The notes below the pieces were generated by a model. It searched no databases and was not told the DNA's origin. It worked only from the letters and a program-made list of their open reading frames with translations. Of a stretch of DNA of 64,000 bases, positions 53,271-61,111 are shown piece by piece. This stretch comes from Longispora sp047121295. GTDB lineage: Bacteria; Actinomycetota; Actinomycetes; Mycobacteriales; Micromonosporaceae. Every line of letters begins with the position of its first letter. The stretch's first letter is position 1. A program made the translations under genes and the position numbers. The stretch is from contig NZ_CP139447.1 in the NCBI RefSeq assembly GCF_047121295.1, positions 7,254,001 through 7,318,000 on the forward strand, read 5' to 3'.

Positions 53271-55370
53271 TCAGACCGTGCGGAAGATCTCGCTGTACTC
53301 CAGGCGCGGCAGCCGGTCGTACCAGGCGCCCTCGCCCGGCTGACCGATGTTGATCACCGCGATGGCCTTGTGGTTGCCGTCACCGAAGAACTCCTTGGTG
53401 ATCGGGTCCACGTTGAAGCCGGTCATCGGGCCGGCGACCAGGCCGATGGCCCGGATGCCGAGGATGAAGTAGGCGACCTGGAGGGCGCCGTTCAGGACCG
53501 CCGACTCCTCCCGGACCGCCGGGTCCGAGAAGAAGACGTCCTTGGCCTGCGGGAAGAAGGGGAACTGGCTGGGCAGGTTCTCGTGGAAGTCCAGGTCGAC
53601 CGCGAGCACCACGGACAGCGGCGCGTTGCGGGTCTTCTCCTGGTTGGCGTCCCACATGTTGTTGACGAGGGTGTCCTTGGCGGCTTCGGTGCGCACGACC
53701 GCCACCCGGAGCGGCTGCTGGTTGAAGGAGGTCGGAGCCCACTTCACCAGGTCGTAGATGGCGGCGATCTGCGCGTCGGTCACCGGCTCGGCGGTGAAGG
53801 TGTTGGCAGTGCGGGCCTGCCGGAACAGCAGGTCCTGGGCCTGGTCGTCGAGTACGTAACTCACTGGGGCACTTTCCTTTCCTTGGTGGGAACTCTGAGG
53901 TGCGGCGTCGTCGTGGGCCGCGGGAGCGTGGTCGTCGTGGCCGTGGGCGGCGGGCCGCCAGGTGCTGCGCAGCCACAACATGACGGGCACCGCGAGCAGC
54001 GCGAGGCCCATCGCGACCCAGAGGGCCGCCGCGTGCCCGGCCGTCAACGCCTCGCCGGGGCTGGTCGCCGTGACGCTGGCGGCCCGGCGGGAGGCGACGA
54101 CGCTGAGCACCGCGACGCCGAGCGCGCCGCCGATCTGGAGGGTGGTGCTGACCAGCCCGGACGCCGCACCCATCACGGGGCCGTGCAGTCCGCTGGTGCA
54201 CACCACGAAGGCGGAGACGATGACGATGCCGCCGCCGAGGCCCCACACGATGCCGGGCAGCACGGAGGCGGTGAGCACGTTGCCGGTCGGGCTGAGGGCG
54301 AGCGCCCACCAGGCCAGTCCGACCGCCTGGATCACCAGGCCGCCGGCGAGCGCGTTGACCGGCCCGCCGACCTTGCCGAACAGCCGGAAGGCGACCTGCG
54401 AGCCGAGGAAGAAGAACACGCTGATGGGTACGATCCCCAGCGCCGCCTGCAACGGCGAGTAGCCGCGAACGAGCTGCAGGTACAGCGTGACCGTGAAGAA
54501 CACGCCGAACAGCAGCCCACCGGCCACCGCGTTGGCGACGTTGCCGAGCACCACGTTGCGGAGCCGGAACAGCGCGCGCGGGATCAGCGGGGACTCGGCC
54601 CGCAGCTGGCGGACCACGAACCCGGCGAGCAGGACCGCGCCGGCCACCGCGCTGCCGATCGTGGCGGTGTTCCAGCCCTGGCTGCCGACGTGCAGGACGA
54701 CGTACAGCAGGAGGCACAGGCCGGACGTGCTGGTCAGCGCGCCGATCAGGTCCATCCGGCCGTTCGGGTACCTGGTGCCCTCCGGCAGCATCTGGGCCCC
54801 GATCACGAGGAGCACCACGACGAGCGGGACGTTGACCAGGAAGGCCCACTGCCACGAGATGGCCGTGAGCACCCCGCCGAGCAGCGTGCCGGCCGCGCCC
54901 GCGATCCCGCCGATGCCGCCGAAGATGCCGAGCGCCTTGTACCGGTCCGGCCCCTCCTTGAAGGTGTCGGTGACCAGCGCGAGCGCCGCCGGGGACACGA
55001 CGGCCGCGCCGAGGCCCTGGGCCGCGCGGGCCGCGATGATCTCCCACGGCGCCGTGGCCAGGCCGCAGGCCAGGGAGGCCAGGCCGAAGAACACCATGGC
55101 CCCGTAGAGCACCTGGCGCCGCCCGAGCCGGTCGGCGGCCATGCCACCGAGCAGCATGAAGCCGCCGAACGTGAGAATGTAGGCGTCCATGACCCACGCC
55201 AGGCCGACCTGGGACATCCCCAGGTCGCGCTGGATCGAGGGCAGGGCGACGTAGACGATTCCGGTGTCCAGGACGACCATGAACTGGGTTACCGCGAGCA
55301 GTGCGAACACCGCCCACGGGTTGCGCTCTCGCCGGGCCTCCATGGCCGGGCTGAGTAATGTGCTCTGCAT
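53271..55370 (-). CDS. MFS exporter fused in frame to a RutE-type nitroreductase
   Basis: The reading frame of 699 codons has no stop. Residues 1-490 are a 14-helix DHA2 exporter (LDTGIVYVALPSIQRDLGM, GGMAADRLGRRQVL). After a His/Asp linker (HGHDDHAPAAHDD), residues 503-699 are a complete FMN nitroreductase of the RutE/HadB type (WAPTSFNQQPLRVAVV, GIRAIGLVAGPMTGFN, INIGQPGEGAWYDRLPRLEYSEIF). GTG at 53864 behind AAGGAAAGGAAAG would give a free 197-residue reductase, the normal family length. So either a true fusion or a nested gene is made. The ATG at 55370 has GGGAG. It diverges from the cupin gene. Confidence 0.85.
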   Translation of the reverse strand: MQSTLLSPAMEARRERNPWAVFALLAVTQFMVVLDTGIVYVALPSIQRDLGMSQVGLAWVMDAYILTFGGFMLLGGMAADRLGRRQVLYGAMVFFGLASLACGLATAPWEIIAARAAQGLGAAVVSPAALALVTDTFKEGPDRYKALGIFGGIGGIAGAAGTLLGGVLTAISWQWAFLVNVPLVVVLLVIGAQMLPEGTRYPNGRMDLIGALTSTSGLCLLLYVVLHVGSQGWNTATIGSAVAGAVLLAGFVVRQLRAESPLIPRALFRLRNVVLGNVANAVAGGLLFGVFFTVTLYLQLVRGYSPLQAALGIVPISVFFFLGSQVAFRLFGKVGGPVNALAGGLVIQAVGLAWWALALSPTGNVLTASVLPGIVWGLGGGIVIVSAFVVCTSGLHGPVMGAASGLVSTTLQIGGALGVAVLSVVASRRAASVTATSPGEALTAGHAAALWVAMGLALLAVPVMLWLRSTWRPAAHGHDDHAPAAHDDAAPQSSHQGKESAPVSYVLDDQAQDLLFRQARTANTFTAEPVTDAQIAAIYDLVKWAPTSFNQQPLRVAVVRTEAAKDTLVNNMWDANQEKTRNAPLSVVLAVDLDFHENLPSQFPFFPQAKDVFFSDPAVREESAVLNGALQVAYFILGIRAIGLVAGPMTGFNVDPITKEFFGDGNHKAIAVINIGQPGEGAWYDRLPRLEYSEIFRTV

Positions 55371-55459
55371 GAGGTGACTCCCGACAGTCGTCAAGCGATG
55401 GCCGCTCGCGCGGGCCGCGTAATCCGACTTCCAGGGTGTCCGAATTGGGGTGCGCGAAC

Positions 55460-55477
55460 ATCACGTGGTCACGTGAT
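55460..55477. promoter_or_regulatory. 18-bp palindromic operator in a divergent promoter region
   Basis: ATCACGTG-GT-CACGTGAT is a perfect inverted repeat with 2-base centre, midway between the divergent exporter fusion and cupin genes. It is the form bound by dimeric repressors of drug-sensing families. No regulator gene is adjacent. Confidence 0.65.
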
Positions 55478-55537
55478 CCGGGGGCGCCGGATGCGCTGTC
55501 ACGATGGGCTGGATTAGCAGTCCATGAGGAGGTGACA

Positions 55538-56053
55538 GTGAGTAGTAACAAACCTGAGGTGACCCATATCCCGGCCGGTGGGGGGATCGCACTGTGGGTT
55601 CCCGAGGAGCCGCCCGCCGACCTGGTGGACGGTGAGGGTCCGGTCATGTCGTCGTACACATTCGCGGCGACCGCCGACCTGACCGGGGGTTCGCTCTCCC
55701 TTGTCGACACCGTCGTGCCGCCCGGCAACGGGCCGCCGAACCACGCGCACGCCGACGAGGACGAGTCCTTTTTCGTACTCGAGGGTAGTTTCGAGGTGCG
55801 GGCAGGTGGAAAAACCTTTGTCATCGACAAGGGTGACTACGCCTTTATCCCGCGCGGTACCGAGCACATCTGGAAGAACATCGGCTCGGAAACGGCGCGG
55901 ATGATCCGGATCTACACGCCCGGCGGAATGGAGAGGTTCTTCTCGGCGATCGGTCGACAGGCCGTTCCCGGCGAGCCGGCGCCCCGGCTCACGACGGAGG
56001 ATGTGAAGCGCGCCGCGGAGGTCGCGGAGGCCCATTACGGTCCTCGGCACTGA
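55538..56053 (+). CDS. Cupin-domain protein
   Basis: The 171-residue protein has the cupin metal motif PPNHAHADEDESFFVLEGSFEVRAGG with two His and a Glu, and the second motif YAFIPRGTEHIWKNIGSE. AGGAGG ends six bases before GTG at 55538. It is divergent from the exporter fusion, with the palindromic operator between. Possible roles are a dioxygenase, isomerase or small-molecule binding protein linked to the product or to resistance. Confidence 0.88.
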   Translation: MSSNKPEVTHIPAGGGIALWVPEEPPADLVDGEGPVMSSYTFAATADLTGGSLSLVDTVVPPGNGPPNHAHADEDESFFVLEGSFEVRAGGKTFVIDKGDYAFIPRGTEHIWKNIGSETARMIRIYTPGGMERFFSAIGRQAVPGEPAPRLTTEDVKRAAEVAEAHYGPRH

Positions 56054-56056
56054 GGA

Positions 56057-56102
56057 ACGCGGAAAGGGCCGGCGGAATTCTCTCCGCCGGCCCTTTCCGC
56101 GT
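56057..56102. terminator. 20-bp perfect-stem hairpin between convergent genes
   Basis: The 20-base arm beginning ACGCGGAAAGGGCC pairs fully with its inverse after a 6-base loop (ATTCTC). It lies between the cupin stop and the end of the luciferase-domain gene, so it probably ends both transcripts. Confidence 0.85.
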
Positions 56103-56106
56103 CCAC

Positions 56107-56562
56107 TCAGTCGTTGGAATGCCCCGTGGCGTGGTCGTGGGAAAGCTGCAGAATCGCGCGGGCGATTTCGAGCTCGGACTCGTCGCGCGGGCCGTAGAGA
56201 AGGAGCGCGCCGGATACCGGATGCGGCACTCCCCAGCCCGCGTCGACCGCCGACTGCATGACGCCCTTGGGCAAAGTCAGATGCATACTTCCGTCGTACG
56301 CCGGATGGAAGTGCGCGAACTCCGTCCCGGCCAGGAACGCCTCGAGCGGGCCCCTCGCCAGCGCCGGGGACAGGTGCAGCGCACGGGTGCCAGAGATCGC
56401 CACGTAGGACGGGCCGACGACCACCCCTGGCAGCAGGGTCGCCCAGGCGACCAGCCGTTCCTGGAGCTCCACCGGGGCGGTCTGCGTCACCTGCTCGTGC
56501 GGGTGCGGGCCTGACACCAGCGGCGGTTCACCGCGCCGTTGCGGGAACTCGTGCCGGTTCAT
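56107..56562 (-). CDS. Luciferase-domain (DUF5519-like) protein
   Basis: The 151-residue protein has FAHFHPAYDGSMHLTLPKGVMQSAVDAGWGVPHPV and LLYGPRDESELEIARAILQLS, typical of the small luciferase-domain family found in Actinobacteria. The family is named after a fungal-like luciferase but its reaction is not known to me. ATG overlaps the FGE-like stop (ATGA), and it is the last gene of the operon that runs from the 18-residue peptide gene. Confidence 0.75.
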   Translation of the reverse strand: MNRHEFPQRRGEPPLVSGPHPHEQVTQTAPVELQERLVAWATLLPGVVVGPSYVAISGTRALHLSPALARGPLEAFLAGTEFAHFHPAYDGSMHLTLPKGVMQSAVDAGWGVPHPVSGALLLYGPRDESELEIARAILQLSHDHATGHSND

Positions 56563-57548
56563 CCGTGATCTCCTGTCCTGTTGACGGTCTCCGCCAGCCG
56601 GAAACCCATCGCGTAGATCGGACCGTCATACCACCCGTGACGCCGCCGGCACCGGGCCAAGTCACCGTATCGCGCAAAGCTGCCGCCGCGCGCGACCCGA
56701 TATGCCAACCAACTGCCGGCCAGATCGTCCGCCACCGCCCTGCCTCCCGGATAGGGACGGTATTCGTCGGCCACGTATTCCTCAACATTGCCGCCCATGT
56801 CGTCGAGCCCGAATGGGCTGCGGCCGGCGGGGAAAAGGCCCACTGGTGTCGTCATTAACGGTCCGCCCTCGACTGTGTTCGCTGCGTTGACGTAGAACTG
56901 GTCGCCCCATGGATACTCCCGCCCGTCTCCTCCGGAAGCCGCGAACTCCCACTCACTCTCGGTAGGCAGTCGGAACTGGCGGCCGGTTCTTGCGGCCAGC
57001 CAGGTGGCGTACTTGTCGGCGTCCTCGGGACGCACCGTCCATACCGGATGATTGGCCCTGGGATGTGGATACCGCCCGAAATTCCACGAACTGGGCAGCG
57101 ACAGCGAACCGGTGTCCAGCAGGAAGAGCCGGAACTCGGCGTTCGTGACGGGGAACCGCGCGATCCGGTACGGCGCCAGCTCCACGGTGTGCTCCGGCAC
57201 CTCCTTCTCGATCCACTCCGGCAGCACCCCGACCTGCCGCCAGTCCCGGACGACCCGGGCCACCTCGTGCTCGGGCAGTCCGATCCGGACCCGGCCGCCG
57301 GGCACGTCAAGCATCCGGGGCGCGAACGGCTCGATCCTCGGGTCGCCGACCAGCGCGAGGACGTGTCCGGCGGCGAACCTCCGCTCGAACTCCACGGTCG
57401 GGTCCTCGGCGATCAGGACGAGCTTGGCCGGGTCGAGGCGGAACAGGTCCCGGTTGCGCTCGTACAGGTCGCCGTGCGGGCGGTCCAGGAACACCGCCGG
57501 CAGGCCCATGGCCACCCGGGGGTCCACCTGGTTGGGCTGGATGGTCAC
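56559..57548 (-). CDS. FGE-sulfatase-domain protein without the catalytic Cys pair (ToxD-like)
   Basis: The 329-residue protein has an N-terminal region of about 110 residues and a formylglycine-generating-enzyme fold: FPVTNAEFRLFLLD, RFLPTESEWEFAA-like FRLPTESEWEFAASGG, YPWGD, DMGGNVEEYVADEY and VARGGSFARYGDLARCRRRH, ending GFRLAE. The C-x4-C copper pair of true FGE is absent; only one Cys remains in that segment. So protein sulfatase activation is unlikely and another oxidative or structural role is expected, as for ToxD of toxoflavin clusters. GTG overlaps the beta-propeller stop (GTGA). Confidence 0.85.
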   Translation of the reverse strand: MTIQPNQVDPRVAMGLPAVFLDRPHGDLYERNRDLFRLDPAKLVLIAEDPTVEFERRFAAGHVLALVGDPRIEPFAPRMLDVPGGRVRIGLPEHEVARVVRDWRQVGVLPEWIEKEVPEHTVELAPYRIARFPVTNAEFRLFLLDTGSLSLPSSWNFGRYPHPRANHPVWTVRPEDADKYATWLAARTGRQFRLPTESEWEFAASGGDGREYPWGDQFYVNAANTVEGGPLMTTPVGLFPAGRSPFGLDDMGGNVEEYVADEYRPYPGGRAVADDLAGSWLAYRVARGGSFARYGDLARCRRRHGWYDGPIYAMGFRLAETVNRTGDHG

Positions 57549-59233
57549 CGGGGCACCTCGTGGACCTGCCCGTCGTAGGCGCTGGCCAGGAACGTGCCGC
57601 GCCGCTCGTCGTACGCGAGGGAGGAGATGCCGGCCGTGGTCGGGCGGTACACCGGGGCCCAGGTCTCGGTGATGGTGTCGTAGACGGCGATCCGGCCGTC
57701 GTACGCGCCGGTGGCCACGTGCACGCCGTCCGGGCTGGCCGCGACGCACTTGATCGAGTGCTGGTGCGGGGTGTGCAGGGTCGCGACGCTGAAGTCCGCC
57801 GACCACAGGCGCAGCGTCAGGTCCCGGCTGACACTGGCGAACCGGCCGCCGTGCAGCGCCGCGCACCCGTTCGCGATCTTGTCGTGCGCGCCCGGTACCC
57901 GTCTGATCAGCACGAAGGTTTCCGCGTCGTGCCAGGCGACGCTGCCGTCGGCGCACACCGAGAAGATCCGGCCGCCGGAGACCGCGACGCCCTTGATCGC
58001 GTTGGCGTGCAGCTGGACGTCCACCAGCCGGGTCGGCGTGCCGTCCAGCCGCAGGATGATGCCCTCGCCGGTGTACGCGCCGACCACCGCGTGCCAGCCC
58101 GACTCCCGGCGGAACACCGCCGCGCAGTTCAGCGGGGAGCGGTGCCGGTGCAGGACGGCGCCGGTCCGGGCGTCGAAGACCTGGCCGAGCTGGCCGCCGG
58201 CGAGGATCGGGCCGACCGGCGACGGGGTGAGGAAGTTCGCCAGGCTGCCGAGATCCGCCTGCTCCGCGCCGCTGTCCACCCGCCGGACGATGCCGGCGTC
58301 GCCCACGGCCAGCACACCCTCGGGGGTACCGCAGACCGCGTTGAAGCCCGGGGTCGGCGGCACGTCCTCGTCCAGCCAGCGGTCGGCGGCGTGGTCGTAG
58401 GTGCGGTAGGTCGCGCCGAAGGTGCCGAAGACCAGGGTCGAGTCGGCGGCGAAGGCACAGGACCGGGGCCAGACGTCGGCGGGCAGGTCGGCGCCGCCGG
58501 CCGGGGTGAGGGTGCCGTCCGCGAGCCGCCACAGCTTCATGGTCCGGTCGTAGCTCAGGCTGACCAGCAGGCCCTGGGCCTCGCCGAGGACCAGCCGCTT
58601 CACCCCCGCCTCGTGCGCCGGGATCACCAGCCGGCCGTCCCCGGTGATCACCAGGATCTCGCCCTCGTCGTTGCCGGCGTAGATCGTGCCGTCCGCGCGG
58701 ATCGCCACGGTGTCGGTCTCCACCCCGCCGAGGTCCAGGTCCTCGACCAGCGCGCCGGTCTTCAGCGACCAGCGCTTGATCGTGCCGTCGTCGCTGGAGC
58801 TGATCAGCTCGGTGCCGTCGTGCGACCAGACCACGGAGATCACGTCGGCGGTGTGCCCGGCGAACCGGTGGGTCAGCCGGCCGGTGAGGTCGTACAGCCG
58901 GATCCGGTGGTCGCGCGACGCTGTGGCGATCAGCGGCCGGTCCGGGTGGAACGCCGCCATCTCCACGTCGTCCTCGTGGTCGCCGAGGACGGCCAGCAGC
59001 CGCAGGTCCGGTACCGACCACAGCCGCGCCGTGTAGTCGCTCGACGAGGTGACCAGCACCCGGCCGTCGGGGCTGAACGCGCACTGGTTGGCCAGGTGGT
59101 CGTGGTAGACCCGGGTCAGCGGCCGGCGGTCGCGCTGGTCGAAGAGGATGACCTGGTTGTCGTAGCCGGCGGTGGCGACGTACTCGTCGCGGTAGGTGGC
59201 GATCCCGCTGATCGGCGCGCGGTGCTGGATCAT
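57545..59233 (-). CDS. WD40 beta-propeller protein (ToxC-like)
   Basis: The 562-residue protein has about a dozen WD-type blades, probably two propellers: LANQCAFSPDGRVLVTSSSDYTARLWSVPDL, MAAFHPDRPLIATASRDHRIRLYDL, ISVVWSHDGTELISSSDDGTIKRWSL, IKCVAASPDGVHVATGAYDGRIAVYDT. There is no signal peptide, so it is cytosolic. It lies between GTP cyclohydrolase II and the FGE-like gene, overlapping each by four bases. ToxC of toxoflavin clusters is also a WD-repeat protein of unknown task. A scaffold role is inference. Confidence 0.88.
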   Translation of the reverse strand: MIQHRAPISGIATYRDEYVATAGYDNQVILFDQRDRRPLTRVYHDHLANQCAFSPDGRVLVTSSSDYTARLWSVPDLRLLAVLGDHEDDVEMAAFHPDRPLIATASRDHRIRLYDLTGRLTHRFAGHTADVISVVWSHDGTELISSSDDGTIKRWSLKTGALVEDLDLGGVETDTVAIRADGTIYAGNDEGEILVITGDGRLVIPAHEAGVKRLVLGEAQGLLVSLSYDRTMKLWRLADGTLTPAGGADLPADVWPRSCAFAADSTLVFGTFGATYRTYDHAADRWLDEDVPPTPGFNAVCGTPEGVLAVGDAGIVRRVDSGAEQADLGSLANFLTPSPVGPILAGGQLGQVFDARTGAVLHRHRSPLNCAAVFRRESGWHAVVGAYTGEGIILRLDGTPTRLVDVQLHANAIKGVAVSGGRIFSVCADGSVAWHDAETFVLIRRVPGAHDKIANGCAALHGGRFASVSRDLTLRLWSADFSVATLHTPHQHSIKCVAASPDGVHVATGAYDGRIAVYDTITETWAPVYRPTTAGISSLAYDERRGTFLASAYDGQVHEVPR

Positions 59234-59877
59234 GCCGCGCTCCCCAGGTCCAGCGCGTGCCCGGTGTGCCGGACCTTGGCCTCCAGGTACGCCCGGTTCT
59301 CTGCCGTCAGGAACGATCCCGTGTGCTCGACCCGGGACACCGCGATCCCGGCCGACTCCAGCTGCATCCGCTTGTCGGGGTTGTTGGACAGCAGGGTGAT
59401 CGCCGGCACGCCGAGCGCGGTCAGCATCTGGGCCGCCGGCCGGTAGCTGCGCTCGTCGTCGGCGAAGTCGAGCGCGCGGTTGGCGGCATAGGTGTCGTAG
59501 CCCCGGTCCTGCAGCCGGTACGCGTCGAGCTTGTTGTACAGCCCGATCCCCCGGCCCTCCTGCCGCAGGTACAGCAGGACGCCACCCCGGGCGCGCATCA
59601 GCCGGAGCGCGCCGCGCAGCTGCGGCCCGCAGTCGCAGCGCGCCGAGCCGAACACGTCCCCGGTCAGGCACTCCGAGTGCGGGCGGACCAGGGGCGCGCG
59701 CTGCGCCAGCGGCTCGCCGATCAGCACGGCGAGGTGTTCGCGGTCGTCCACCAGGTTCGTGAAGGTCACCATCGACACCTCGTCGAAGGACTCTCCGGCG
59801 AGCGTGAGGGGGACCCGGACCCGGGTACGGACTGCCACCACGGGGACCCGGGGCGACACGAGGGGTGAGACGGTCAC
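59230..59877 (-). CDS. GTP cyclohydrolase II (ToxB/RibA-like)
   Basis: The 215-residue stand-alone enzyme has zinc Cys70, Cys81 and Cys83 in SECLTGDVFGSARCDCG, the GTP-binding and catalytic LYLRQEGRGIGLYNKLDAY, and YDTYAANRALDF. It opens GTP to 2,5-diamino-6-ribosylamino-pyrimidinone phosphate, the entry to riboflavin and to toxoflavin. The absence of other rib genes and its ATGA overlap with the WD40 gene argue for a dedicated pathway copy, like ToxB. GTG at 59877 overlaps the exporter stop. Confidence 0.93.
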   Translation of the reverse strand: MTVSPLVSPRVPVVAVRTRVRVPLTLAGESFDEVSMVTFTNLVDDREHLAVLIGEPLAQRAPLVRPHSECLTGDVFGSARCDCGPQLRGALRLMRARGGVLLYLRQEGRGIGLYNKLDAYRLQDRGYDTYAANRALDFADDERSYRPAAQMLTALGVPAITLLSNNPDKRMQLESAGIAVSRVEHTGSFLTAENRAYLEAKVRHTGHALDLGSAA

Positions 59878-61106
59878 GACATACCTCCGGAGTTCGACGG
59901 GTGCCAGGCGCGCCAGCTTCGGGCGAGCCACAGCAGGCCGGTCAGTTCGAGGACGCCGAGGACCGCGAAGGTGGCCGAGGGGCCCAGCACGGCGGAGATC
60001 GGCGGGGTGAGGAGCGGGCCGGCGAGAACGGCCGCGCCCTGGATCAGGCCGAGGATGCCGCCGGCGCGGCCGAGGGCGTCGGCGGGCAGGTACCGGATGA
60101 GCATCATGTCGTCGGCCACCGACAGCGCGCTCTGGAACGCGAAGGCCGCCACGAACCCGACCACGAACAGCGGCAGGGAACCGGTGGCCATCACGAGCAT
60201 GCTCAGGCCCATCCCGACGGTGCCGACCAGCACCAGTCCCCGGTAGCCGAAGCCCCGGCGCTCGGAGACGGCGAGGGTGCCGACCACCATGGCGATCCGG
60301 ACCGCGACCAGGATGCCGCTGACCGCCTGGGCGGAGATCCGCCACTCGTCGGACAGCCGGAAGATCGCGAGCGTCATCGTGCCTGCGGTGCCGACCAGCA
60401 GCATCGGCAGCATGACCAGGGTGGCGTTGAGCATCAGGGGCCGCTCCCGCAGGACCCGCCAGCCGTCGGCCATCTCCCCGACGAACCGGGTGCCCCGCCG
60501 GGGCGGCGCGACCCGGGGCGGGTGCACGCCGGCCAGCCAGACCAGGATCGGGGCCAGGAACGTGGCCACGTTGAGCCACAGCAGGCCGGCGTAGCTGACC
60601 CTGGTCAGCGCGAGGGCGACGAACAGCGGGCCGACGACGTTGGTGACGACGTACAGGCTGCCGAGGCTGCCCCGGGCGCGCACCGCGTTGTCGGGGAACA
60701 TGCTGGCCACCCCGGTCATCCAGCCCATCCGGTACATCGCGCCGCCGACCTGCACGAGCGCGCCGAACACGAACAGCGGCCACAGTGGAGCGTGCTCGGC
60801 GAGCCCGAGCAGGTTGAGCGCGACGGCGGCGGCCAGCTGGATCACGAGGCCGGGCACGACCAGGACCCGGGGGCCCCACCGGTCCACGACCGTGCCGAGC
60901 ACCGGGCCGAGCAGCAGGGTCGCCGGGGTGAGGGCCACGAGCAGCGACATCACGACCAGGGAGCCGGTGAGCTGGAAGACCAGCAGTGGGAGGGCGACCG
61001 TGTAGACCGCCTCGCCGAGGTTGTTGACCGTGTTGCCCGCCGCGAAGAACCGGAACCGCCGGTCCCGCCACGGGGAGAGCACGGGCGGCGCCGTCAGGAC
61101 CGACAT
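59874..61106 (-). CDS. MFS transporter, 12-helix (probable product exporter)
   Basis: The 410-residue protein has about 12 hydrophobic helices and motif-A-like VLGTVVDRWGPRVLVV. The layout resembles macrolide/enterobactin-type exporters of the MFS_3 group (RFFAAGNTVNNLGEAVYTVALPLLVFQLTGS). ATG at 61106 is five bases after the stop of the second beta-propeller and its own stop overlaps GTP cyclohydrolase II (GTGA). In Burkholderia the tox genes use an RND pump; an MFS would serve the same purpose in a Gram-positive cell. Confidence 0.9.
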   Translation of the reverse strand: MSVLTAPPVLSPWRDRRFRFFAAGNTVNNLGEAVYTVALPLLVFQLTGSLVVMSLLVALTPATLLLGPVLGTVVDRWGPRVLVVPGLVIQLAAAVALNLLGLAEHAPLWPLFVFGALVQVGGAMYRMGWMTGVASMFPDNAVRARGSLGSLYVVTNVVGPLFVALALTRVSYAGLLWLNVATFLAPILVWLAGVHPPRVAPPRRGTRFVGEMADGWRVLRERPLMLNATLVMLPMLLVGTAGTMTLAIFRLSDEWRISAQAVSGILVAVRIAMVVGTLAVSERRGFGYRGLVLVGTVGMGLSMLVMATGSLPLFVVGFVAAFAFQSALSVADDMMLIRYLPADALGRAGGILGLIQGAAVLAGPLLTPPISAVLGPSATFAVLGVLELTGLLWLARSWRAWHPSNSGGMS

Positions 61107-61111
61107 GACGG

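Noticed and set aside
52119..55358. 1079-codon plus-strand frame
   Set aside because: Composition is GC-shadow type (repeated DQ, GE, HR); the minus strand there holds the methyltransferase and the exporter-nitroreductase fusion.
56559..57548. Genuine formylglycine-generating enzyme activating a sulfatase
   Set aside because: The C-x4-C copper pair is missing and no sulfatase gene is present in the window.
59230..59877. Housekeeping riboflavin ribA
   Set aside because: No other rib gene is near and it overlaps a WD40 gene and an exporter; a dedicated pathway copy fits better, though this needs phylogeny.
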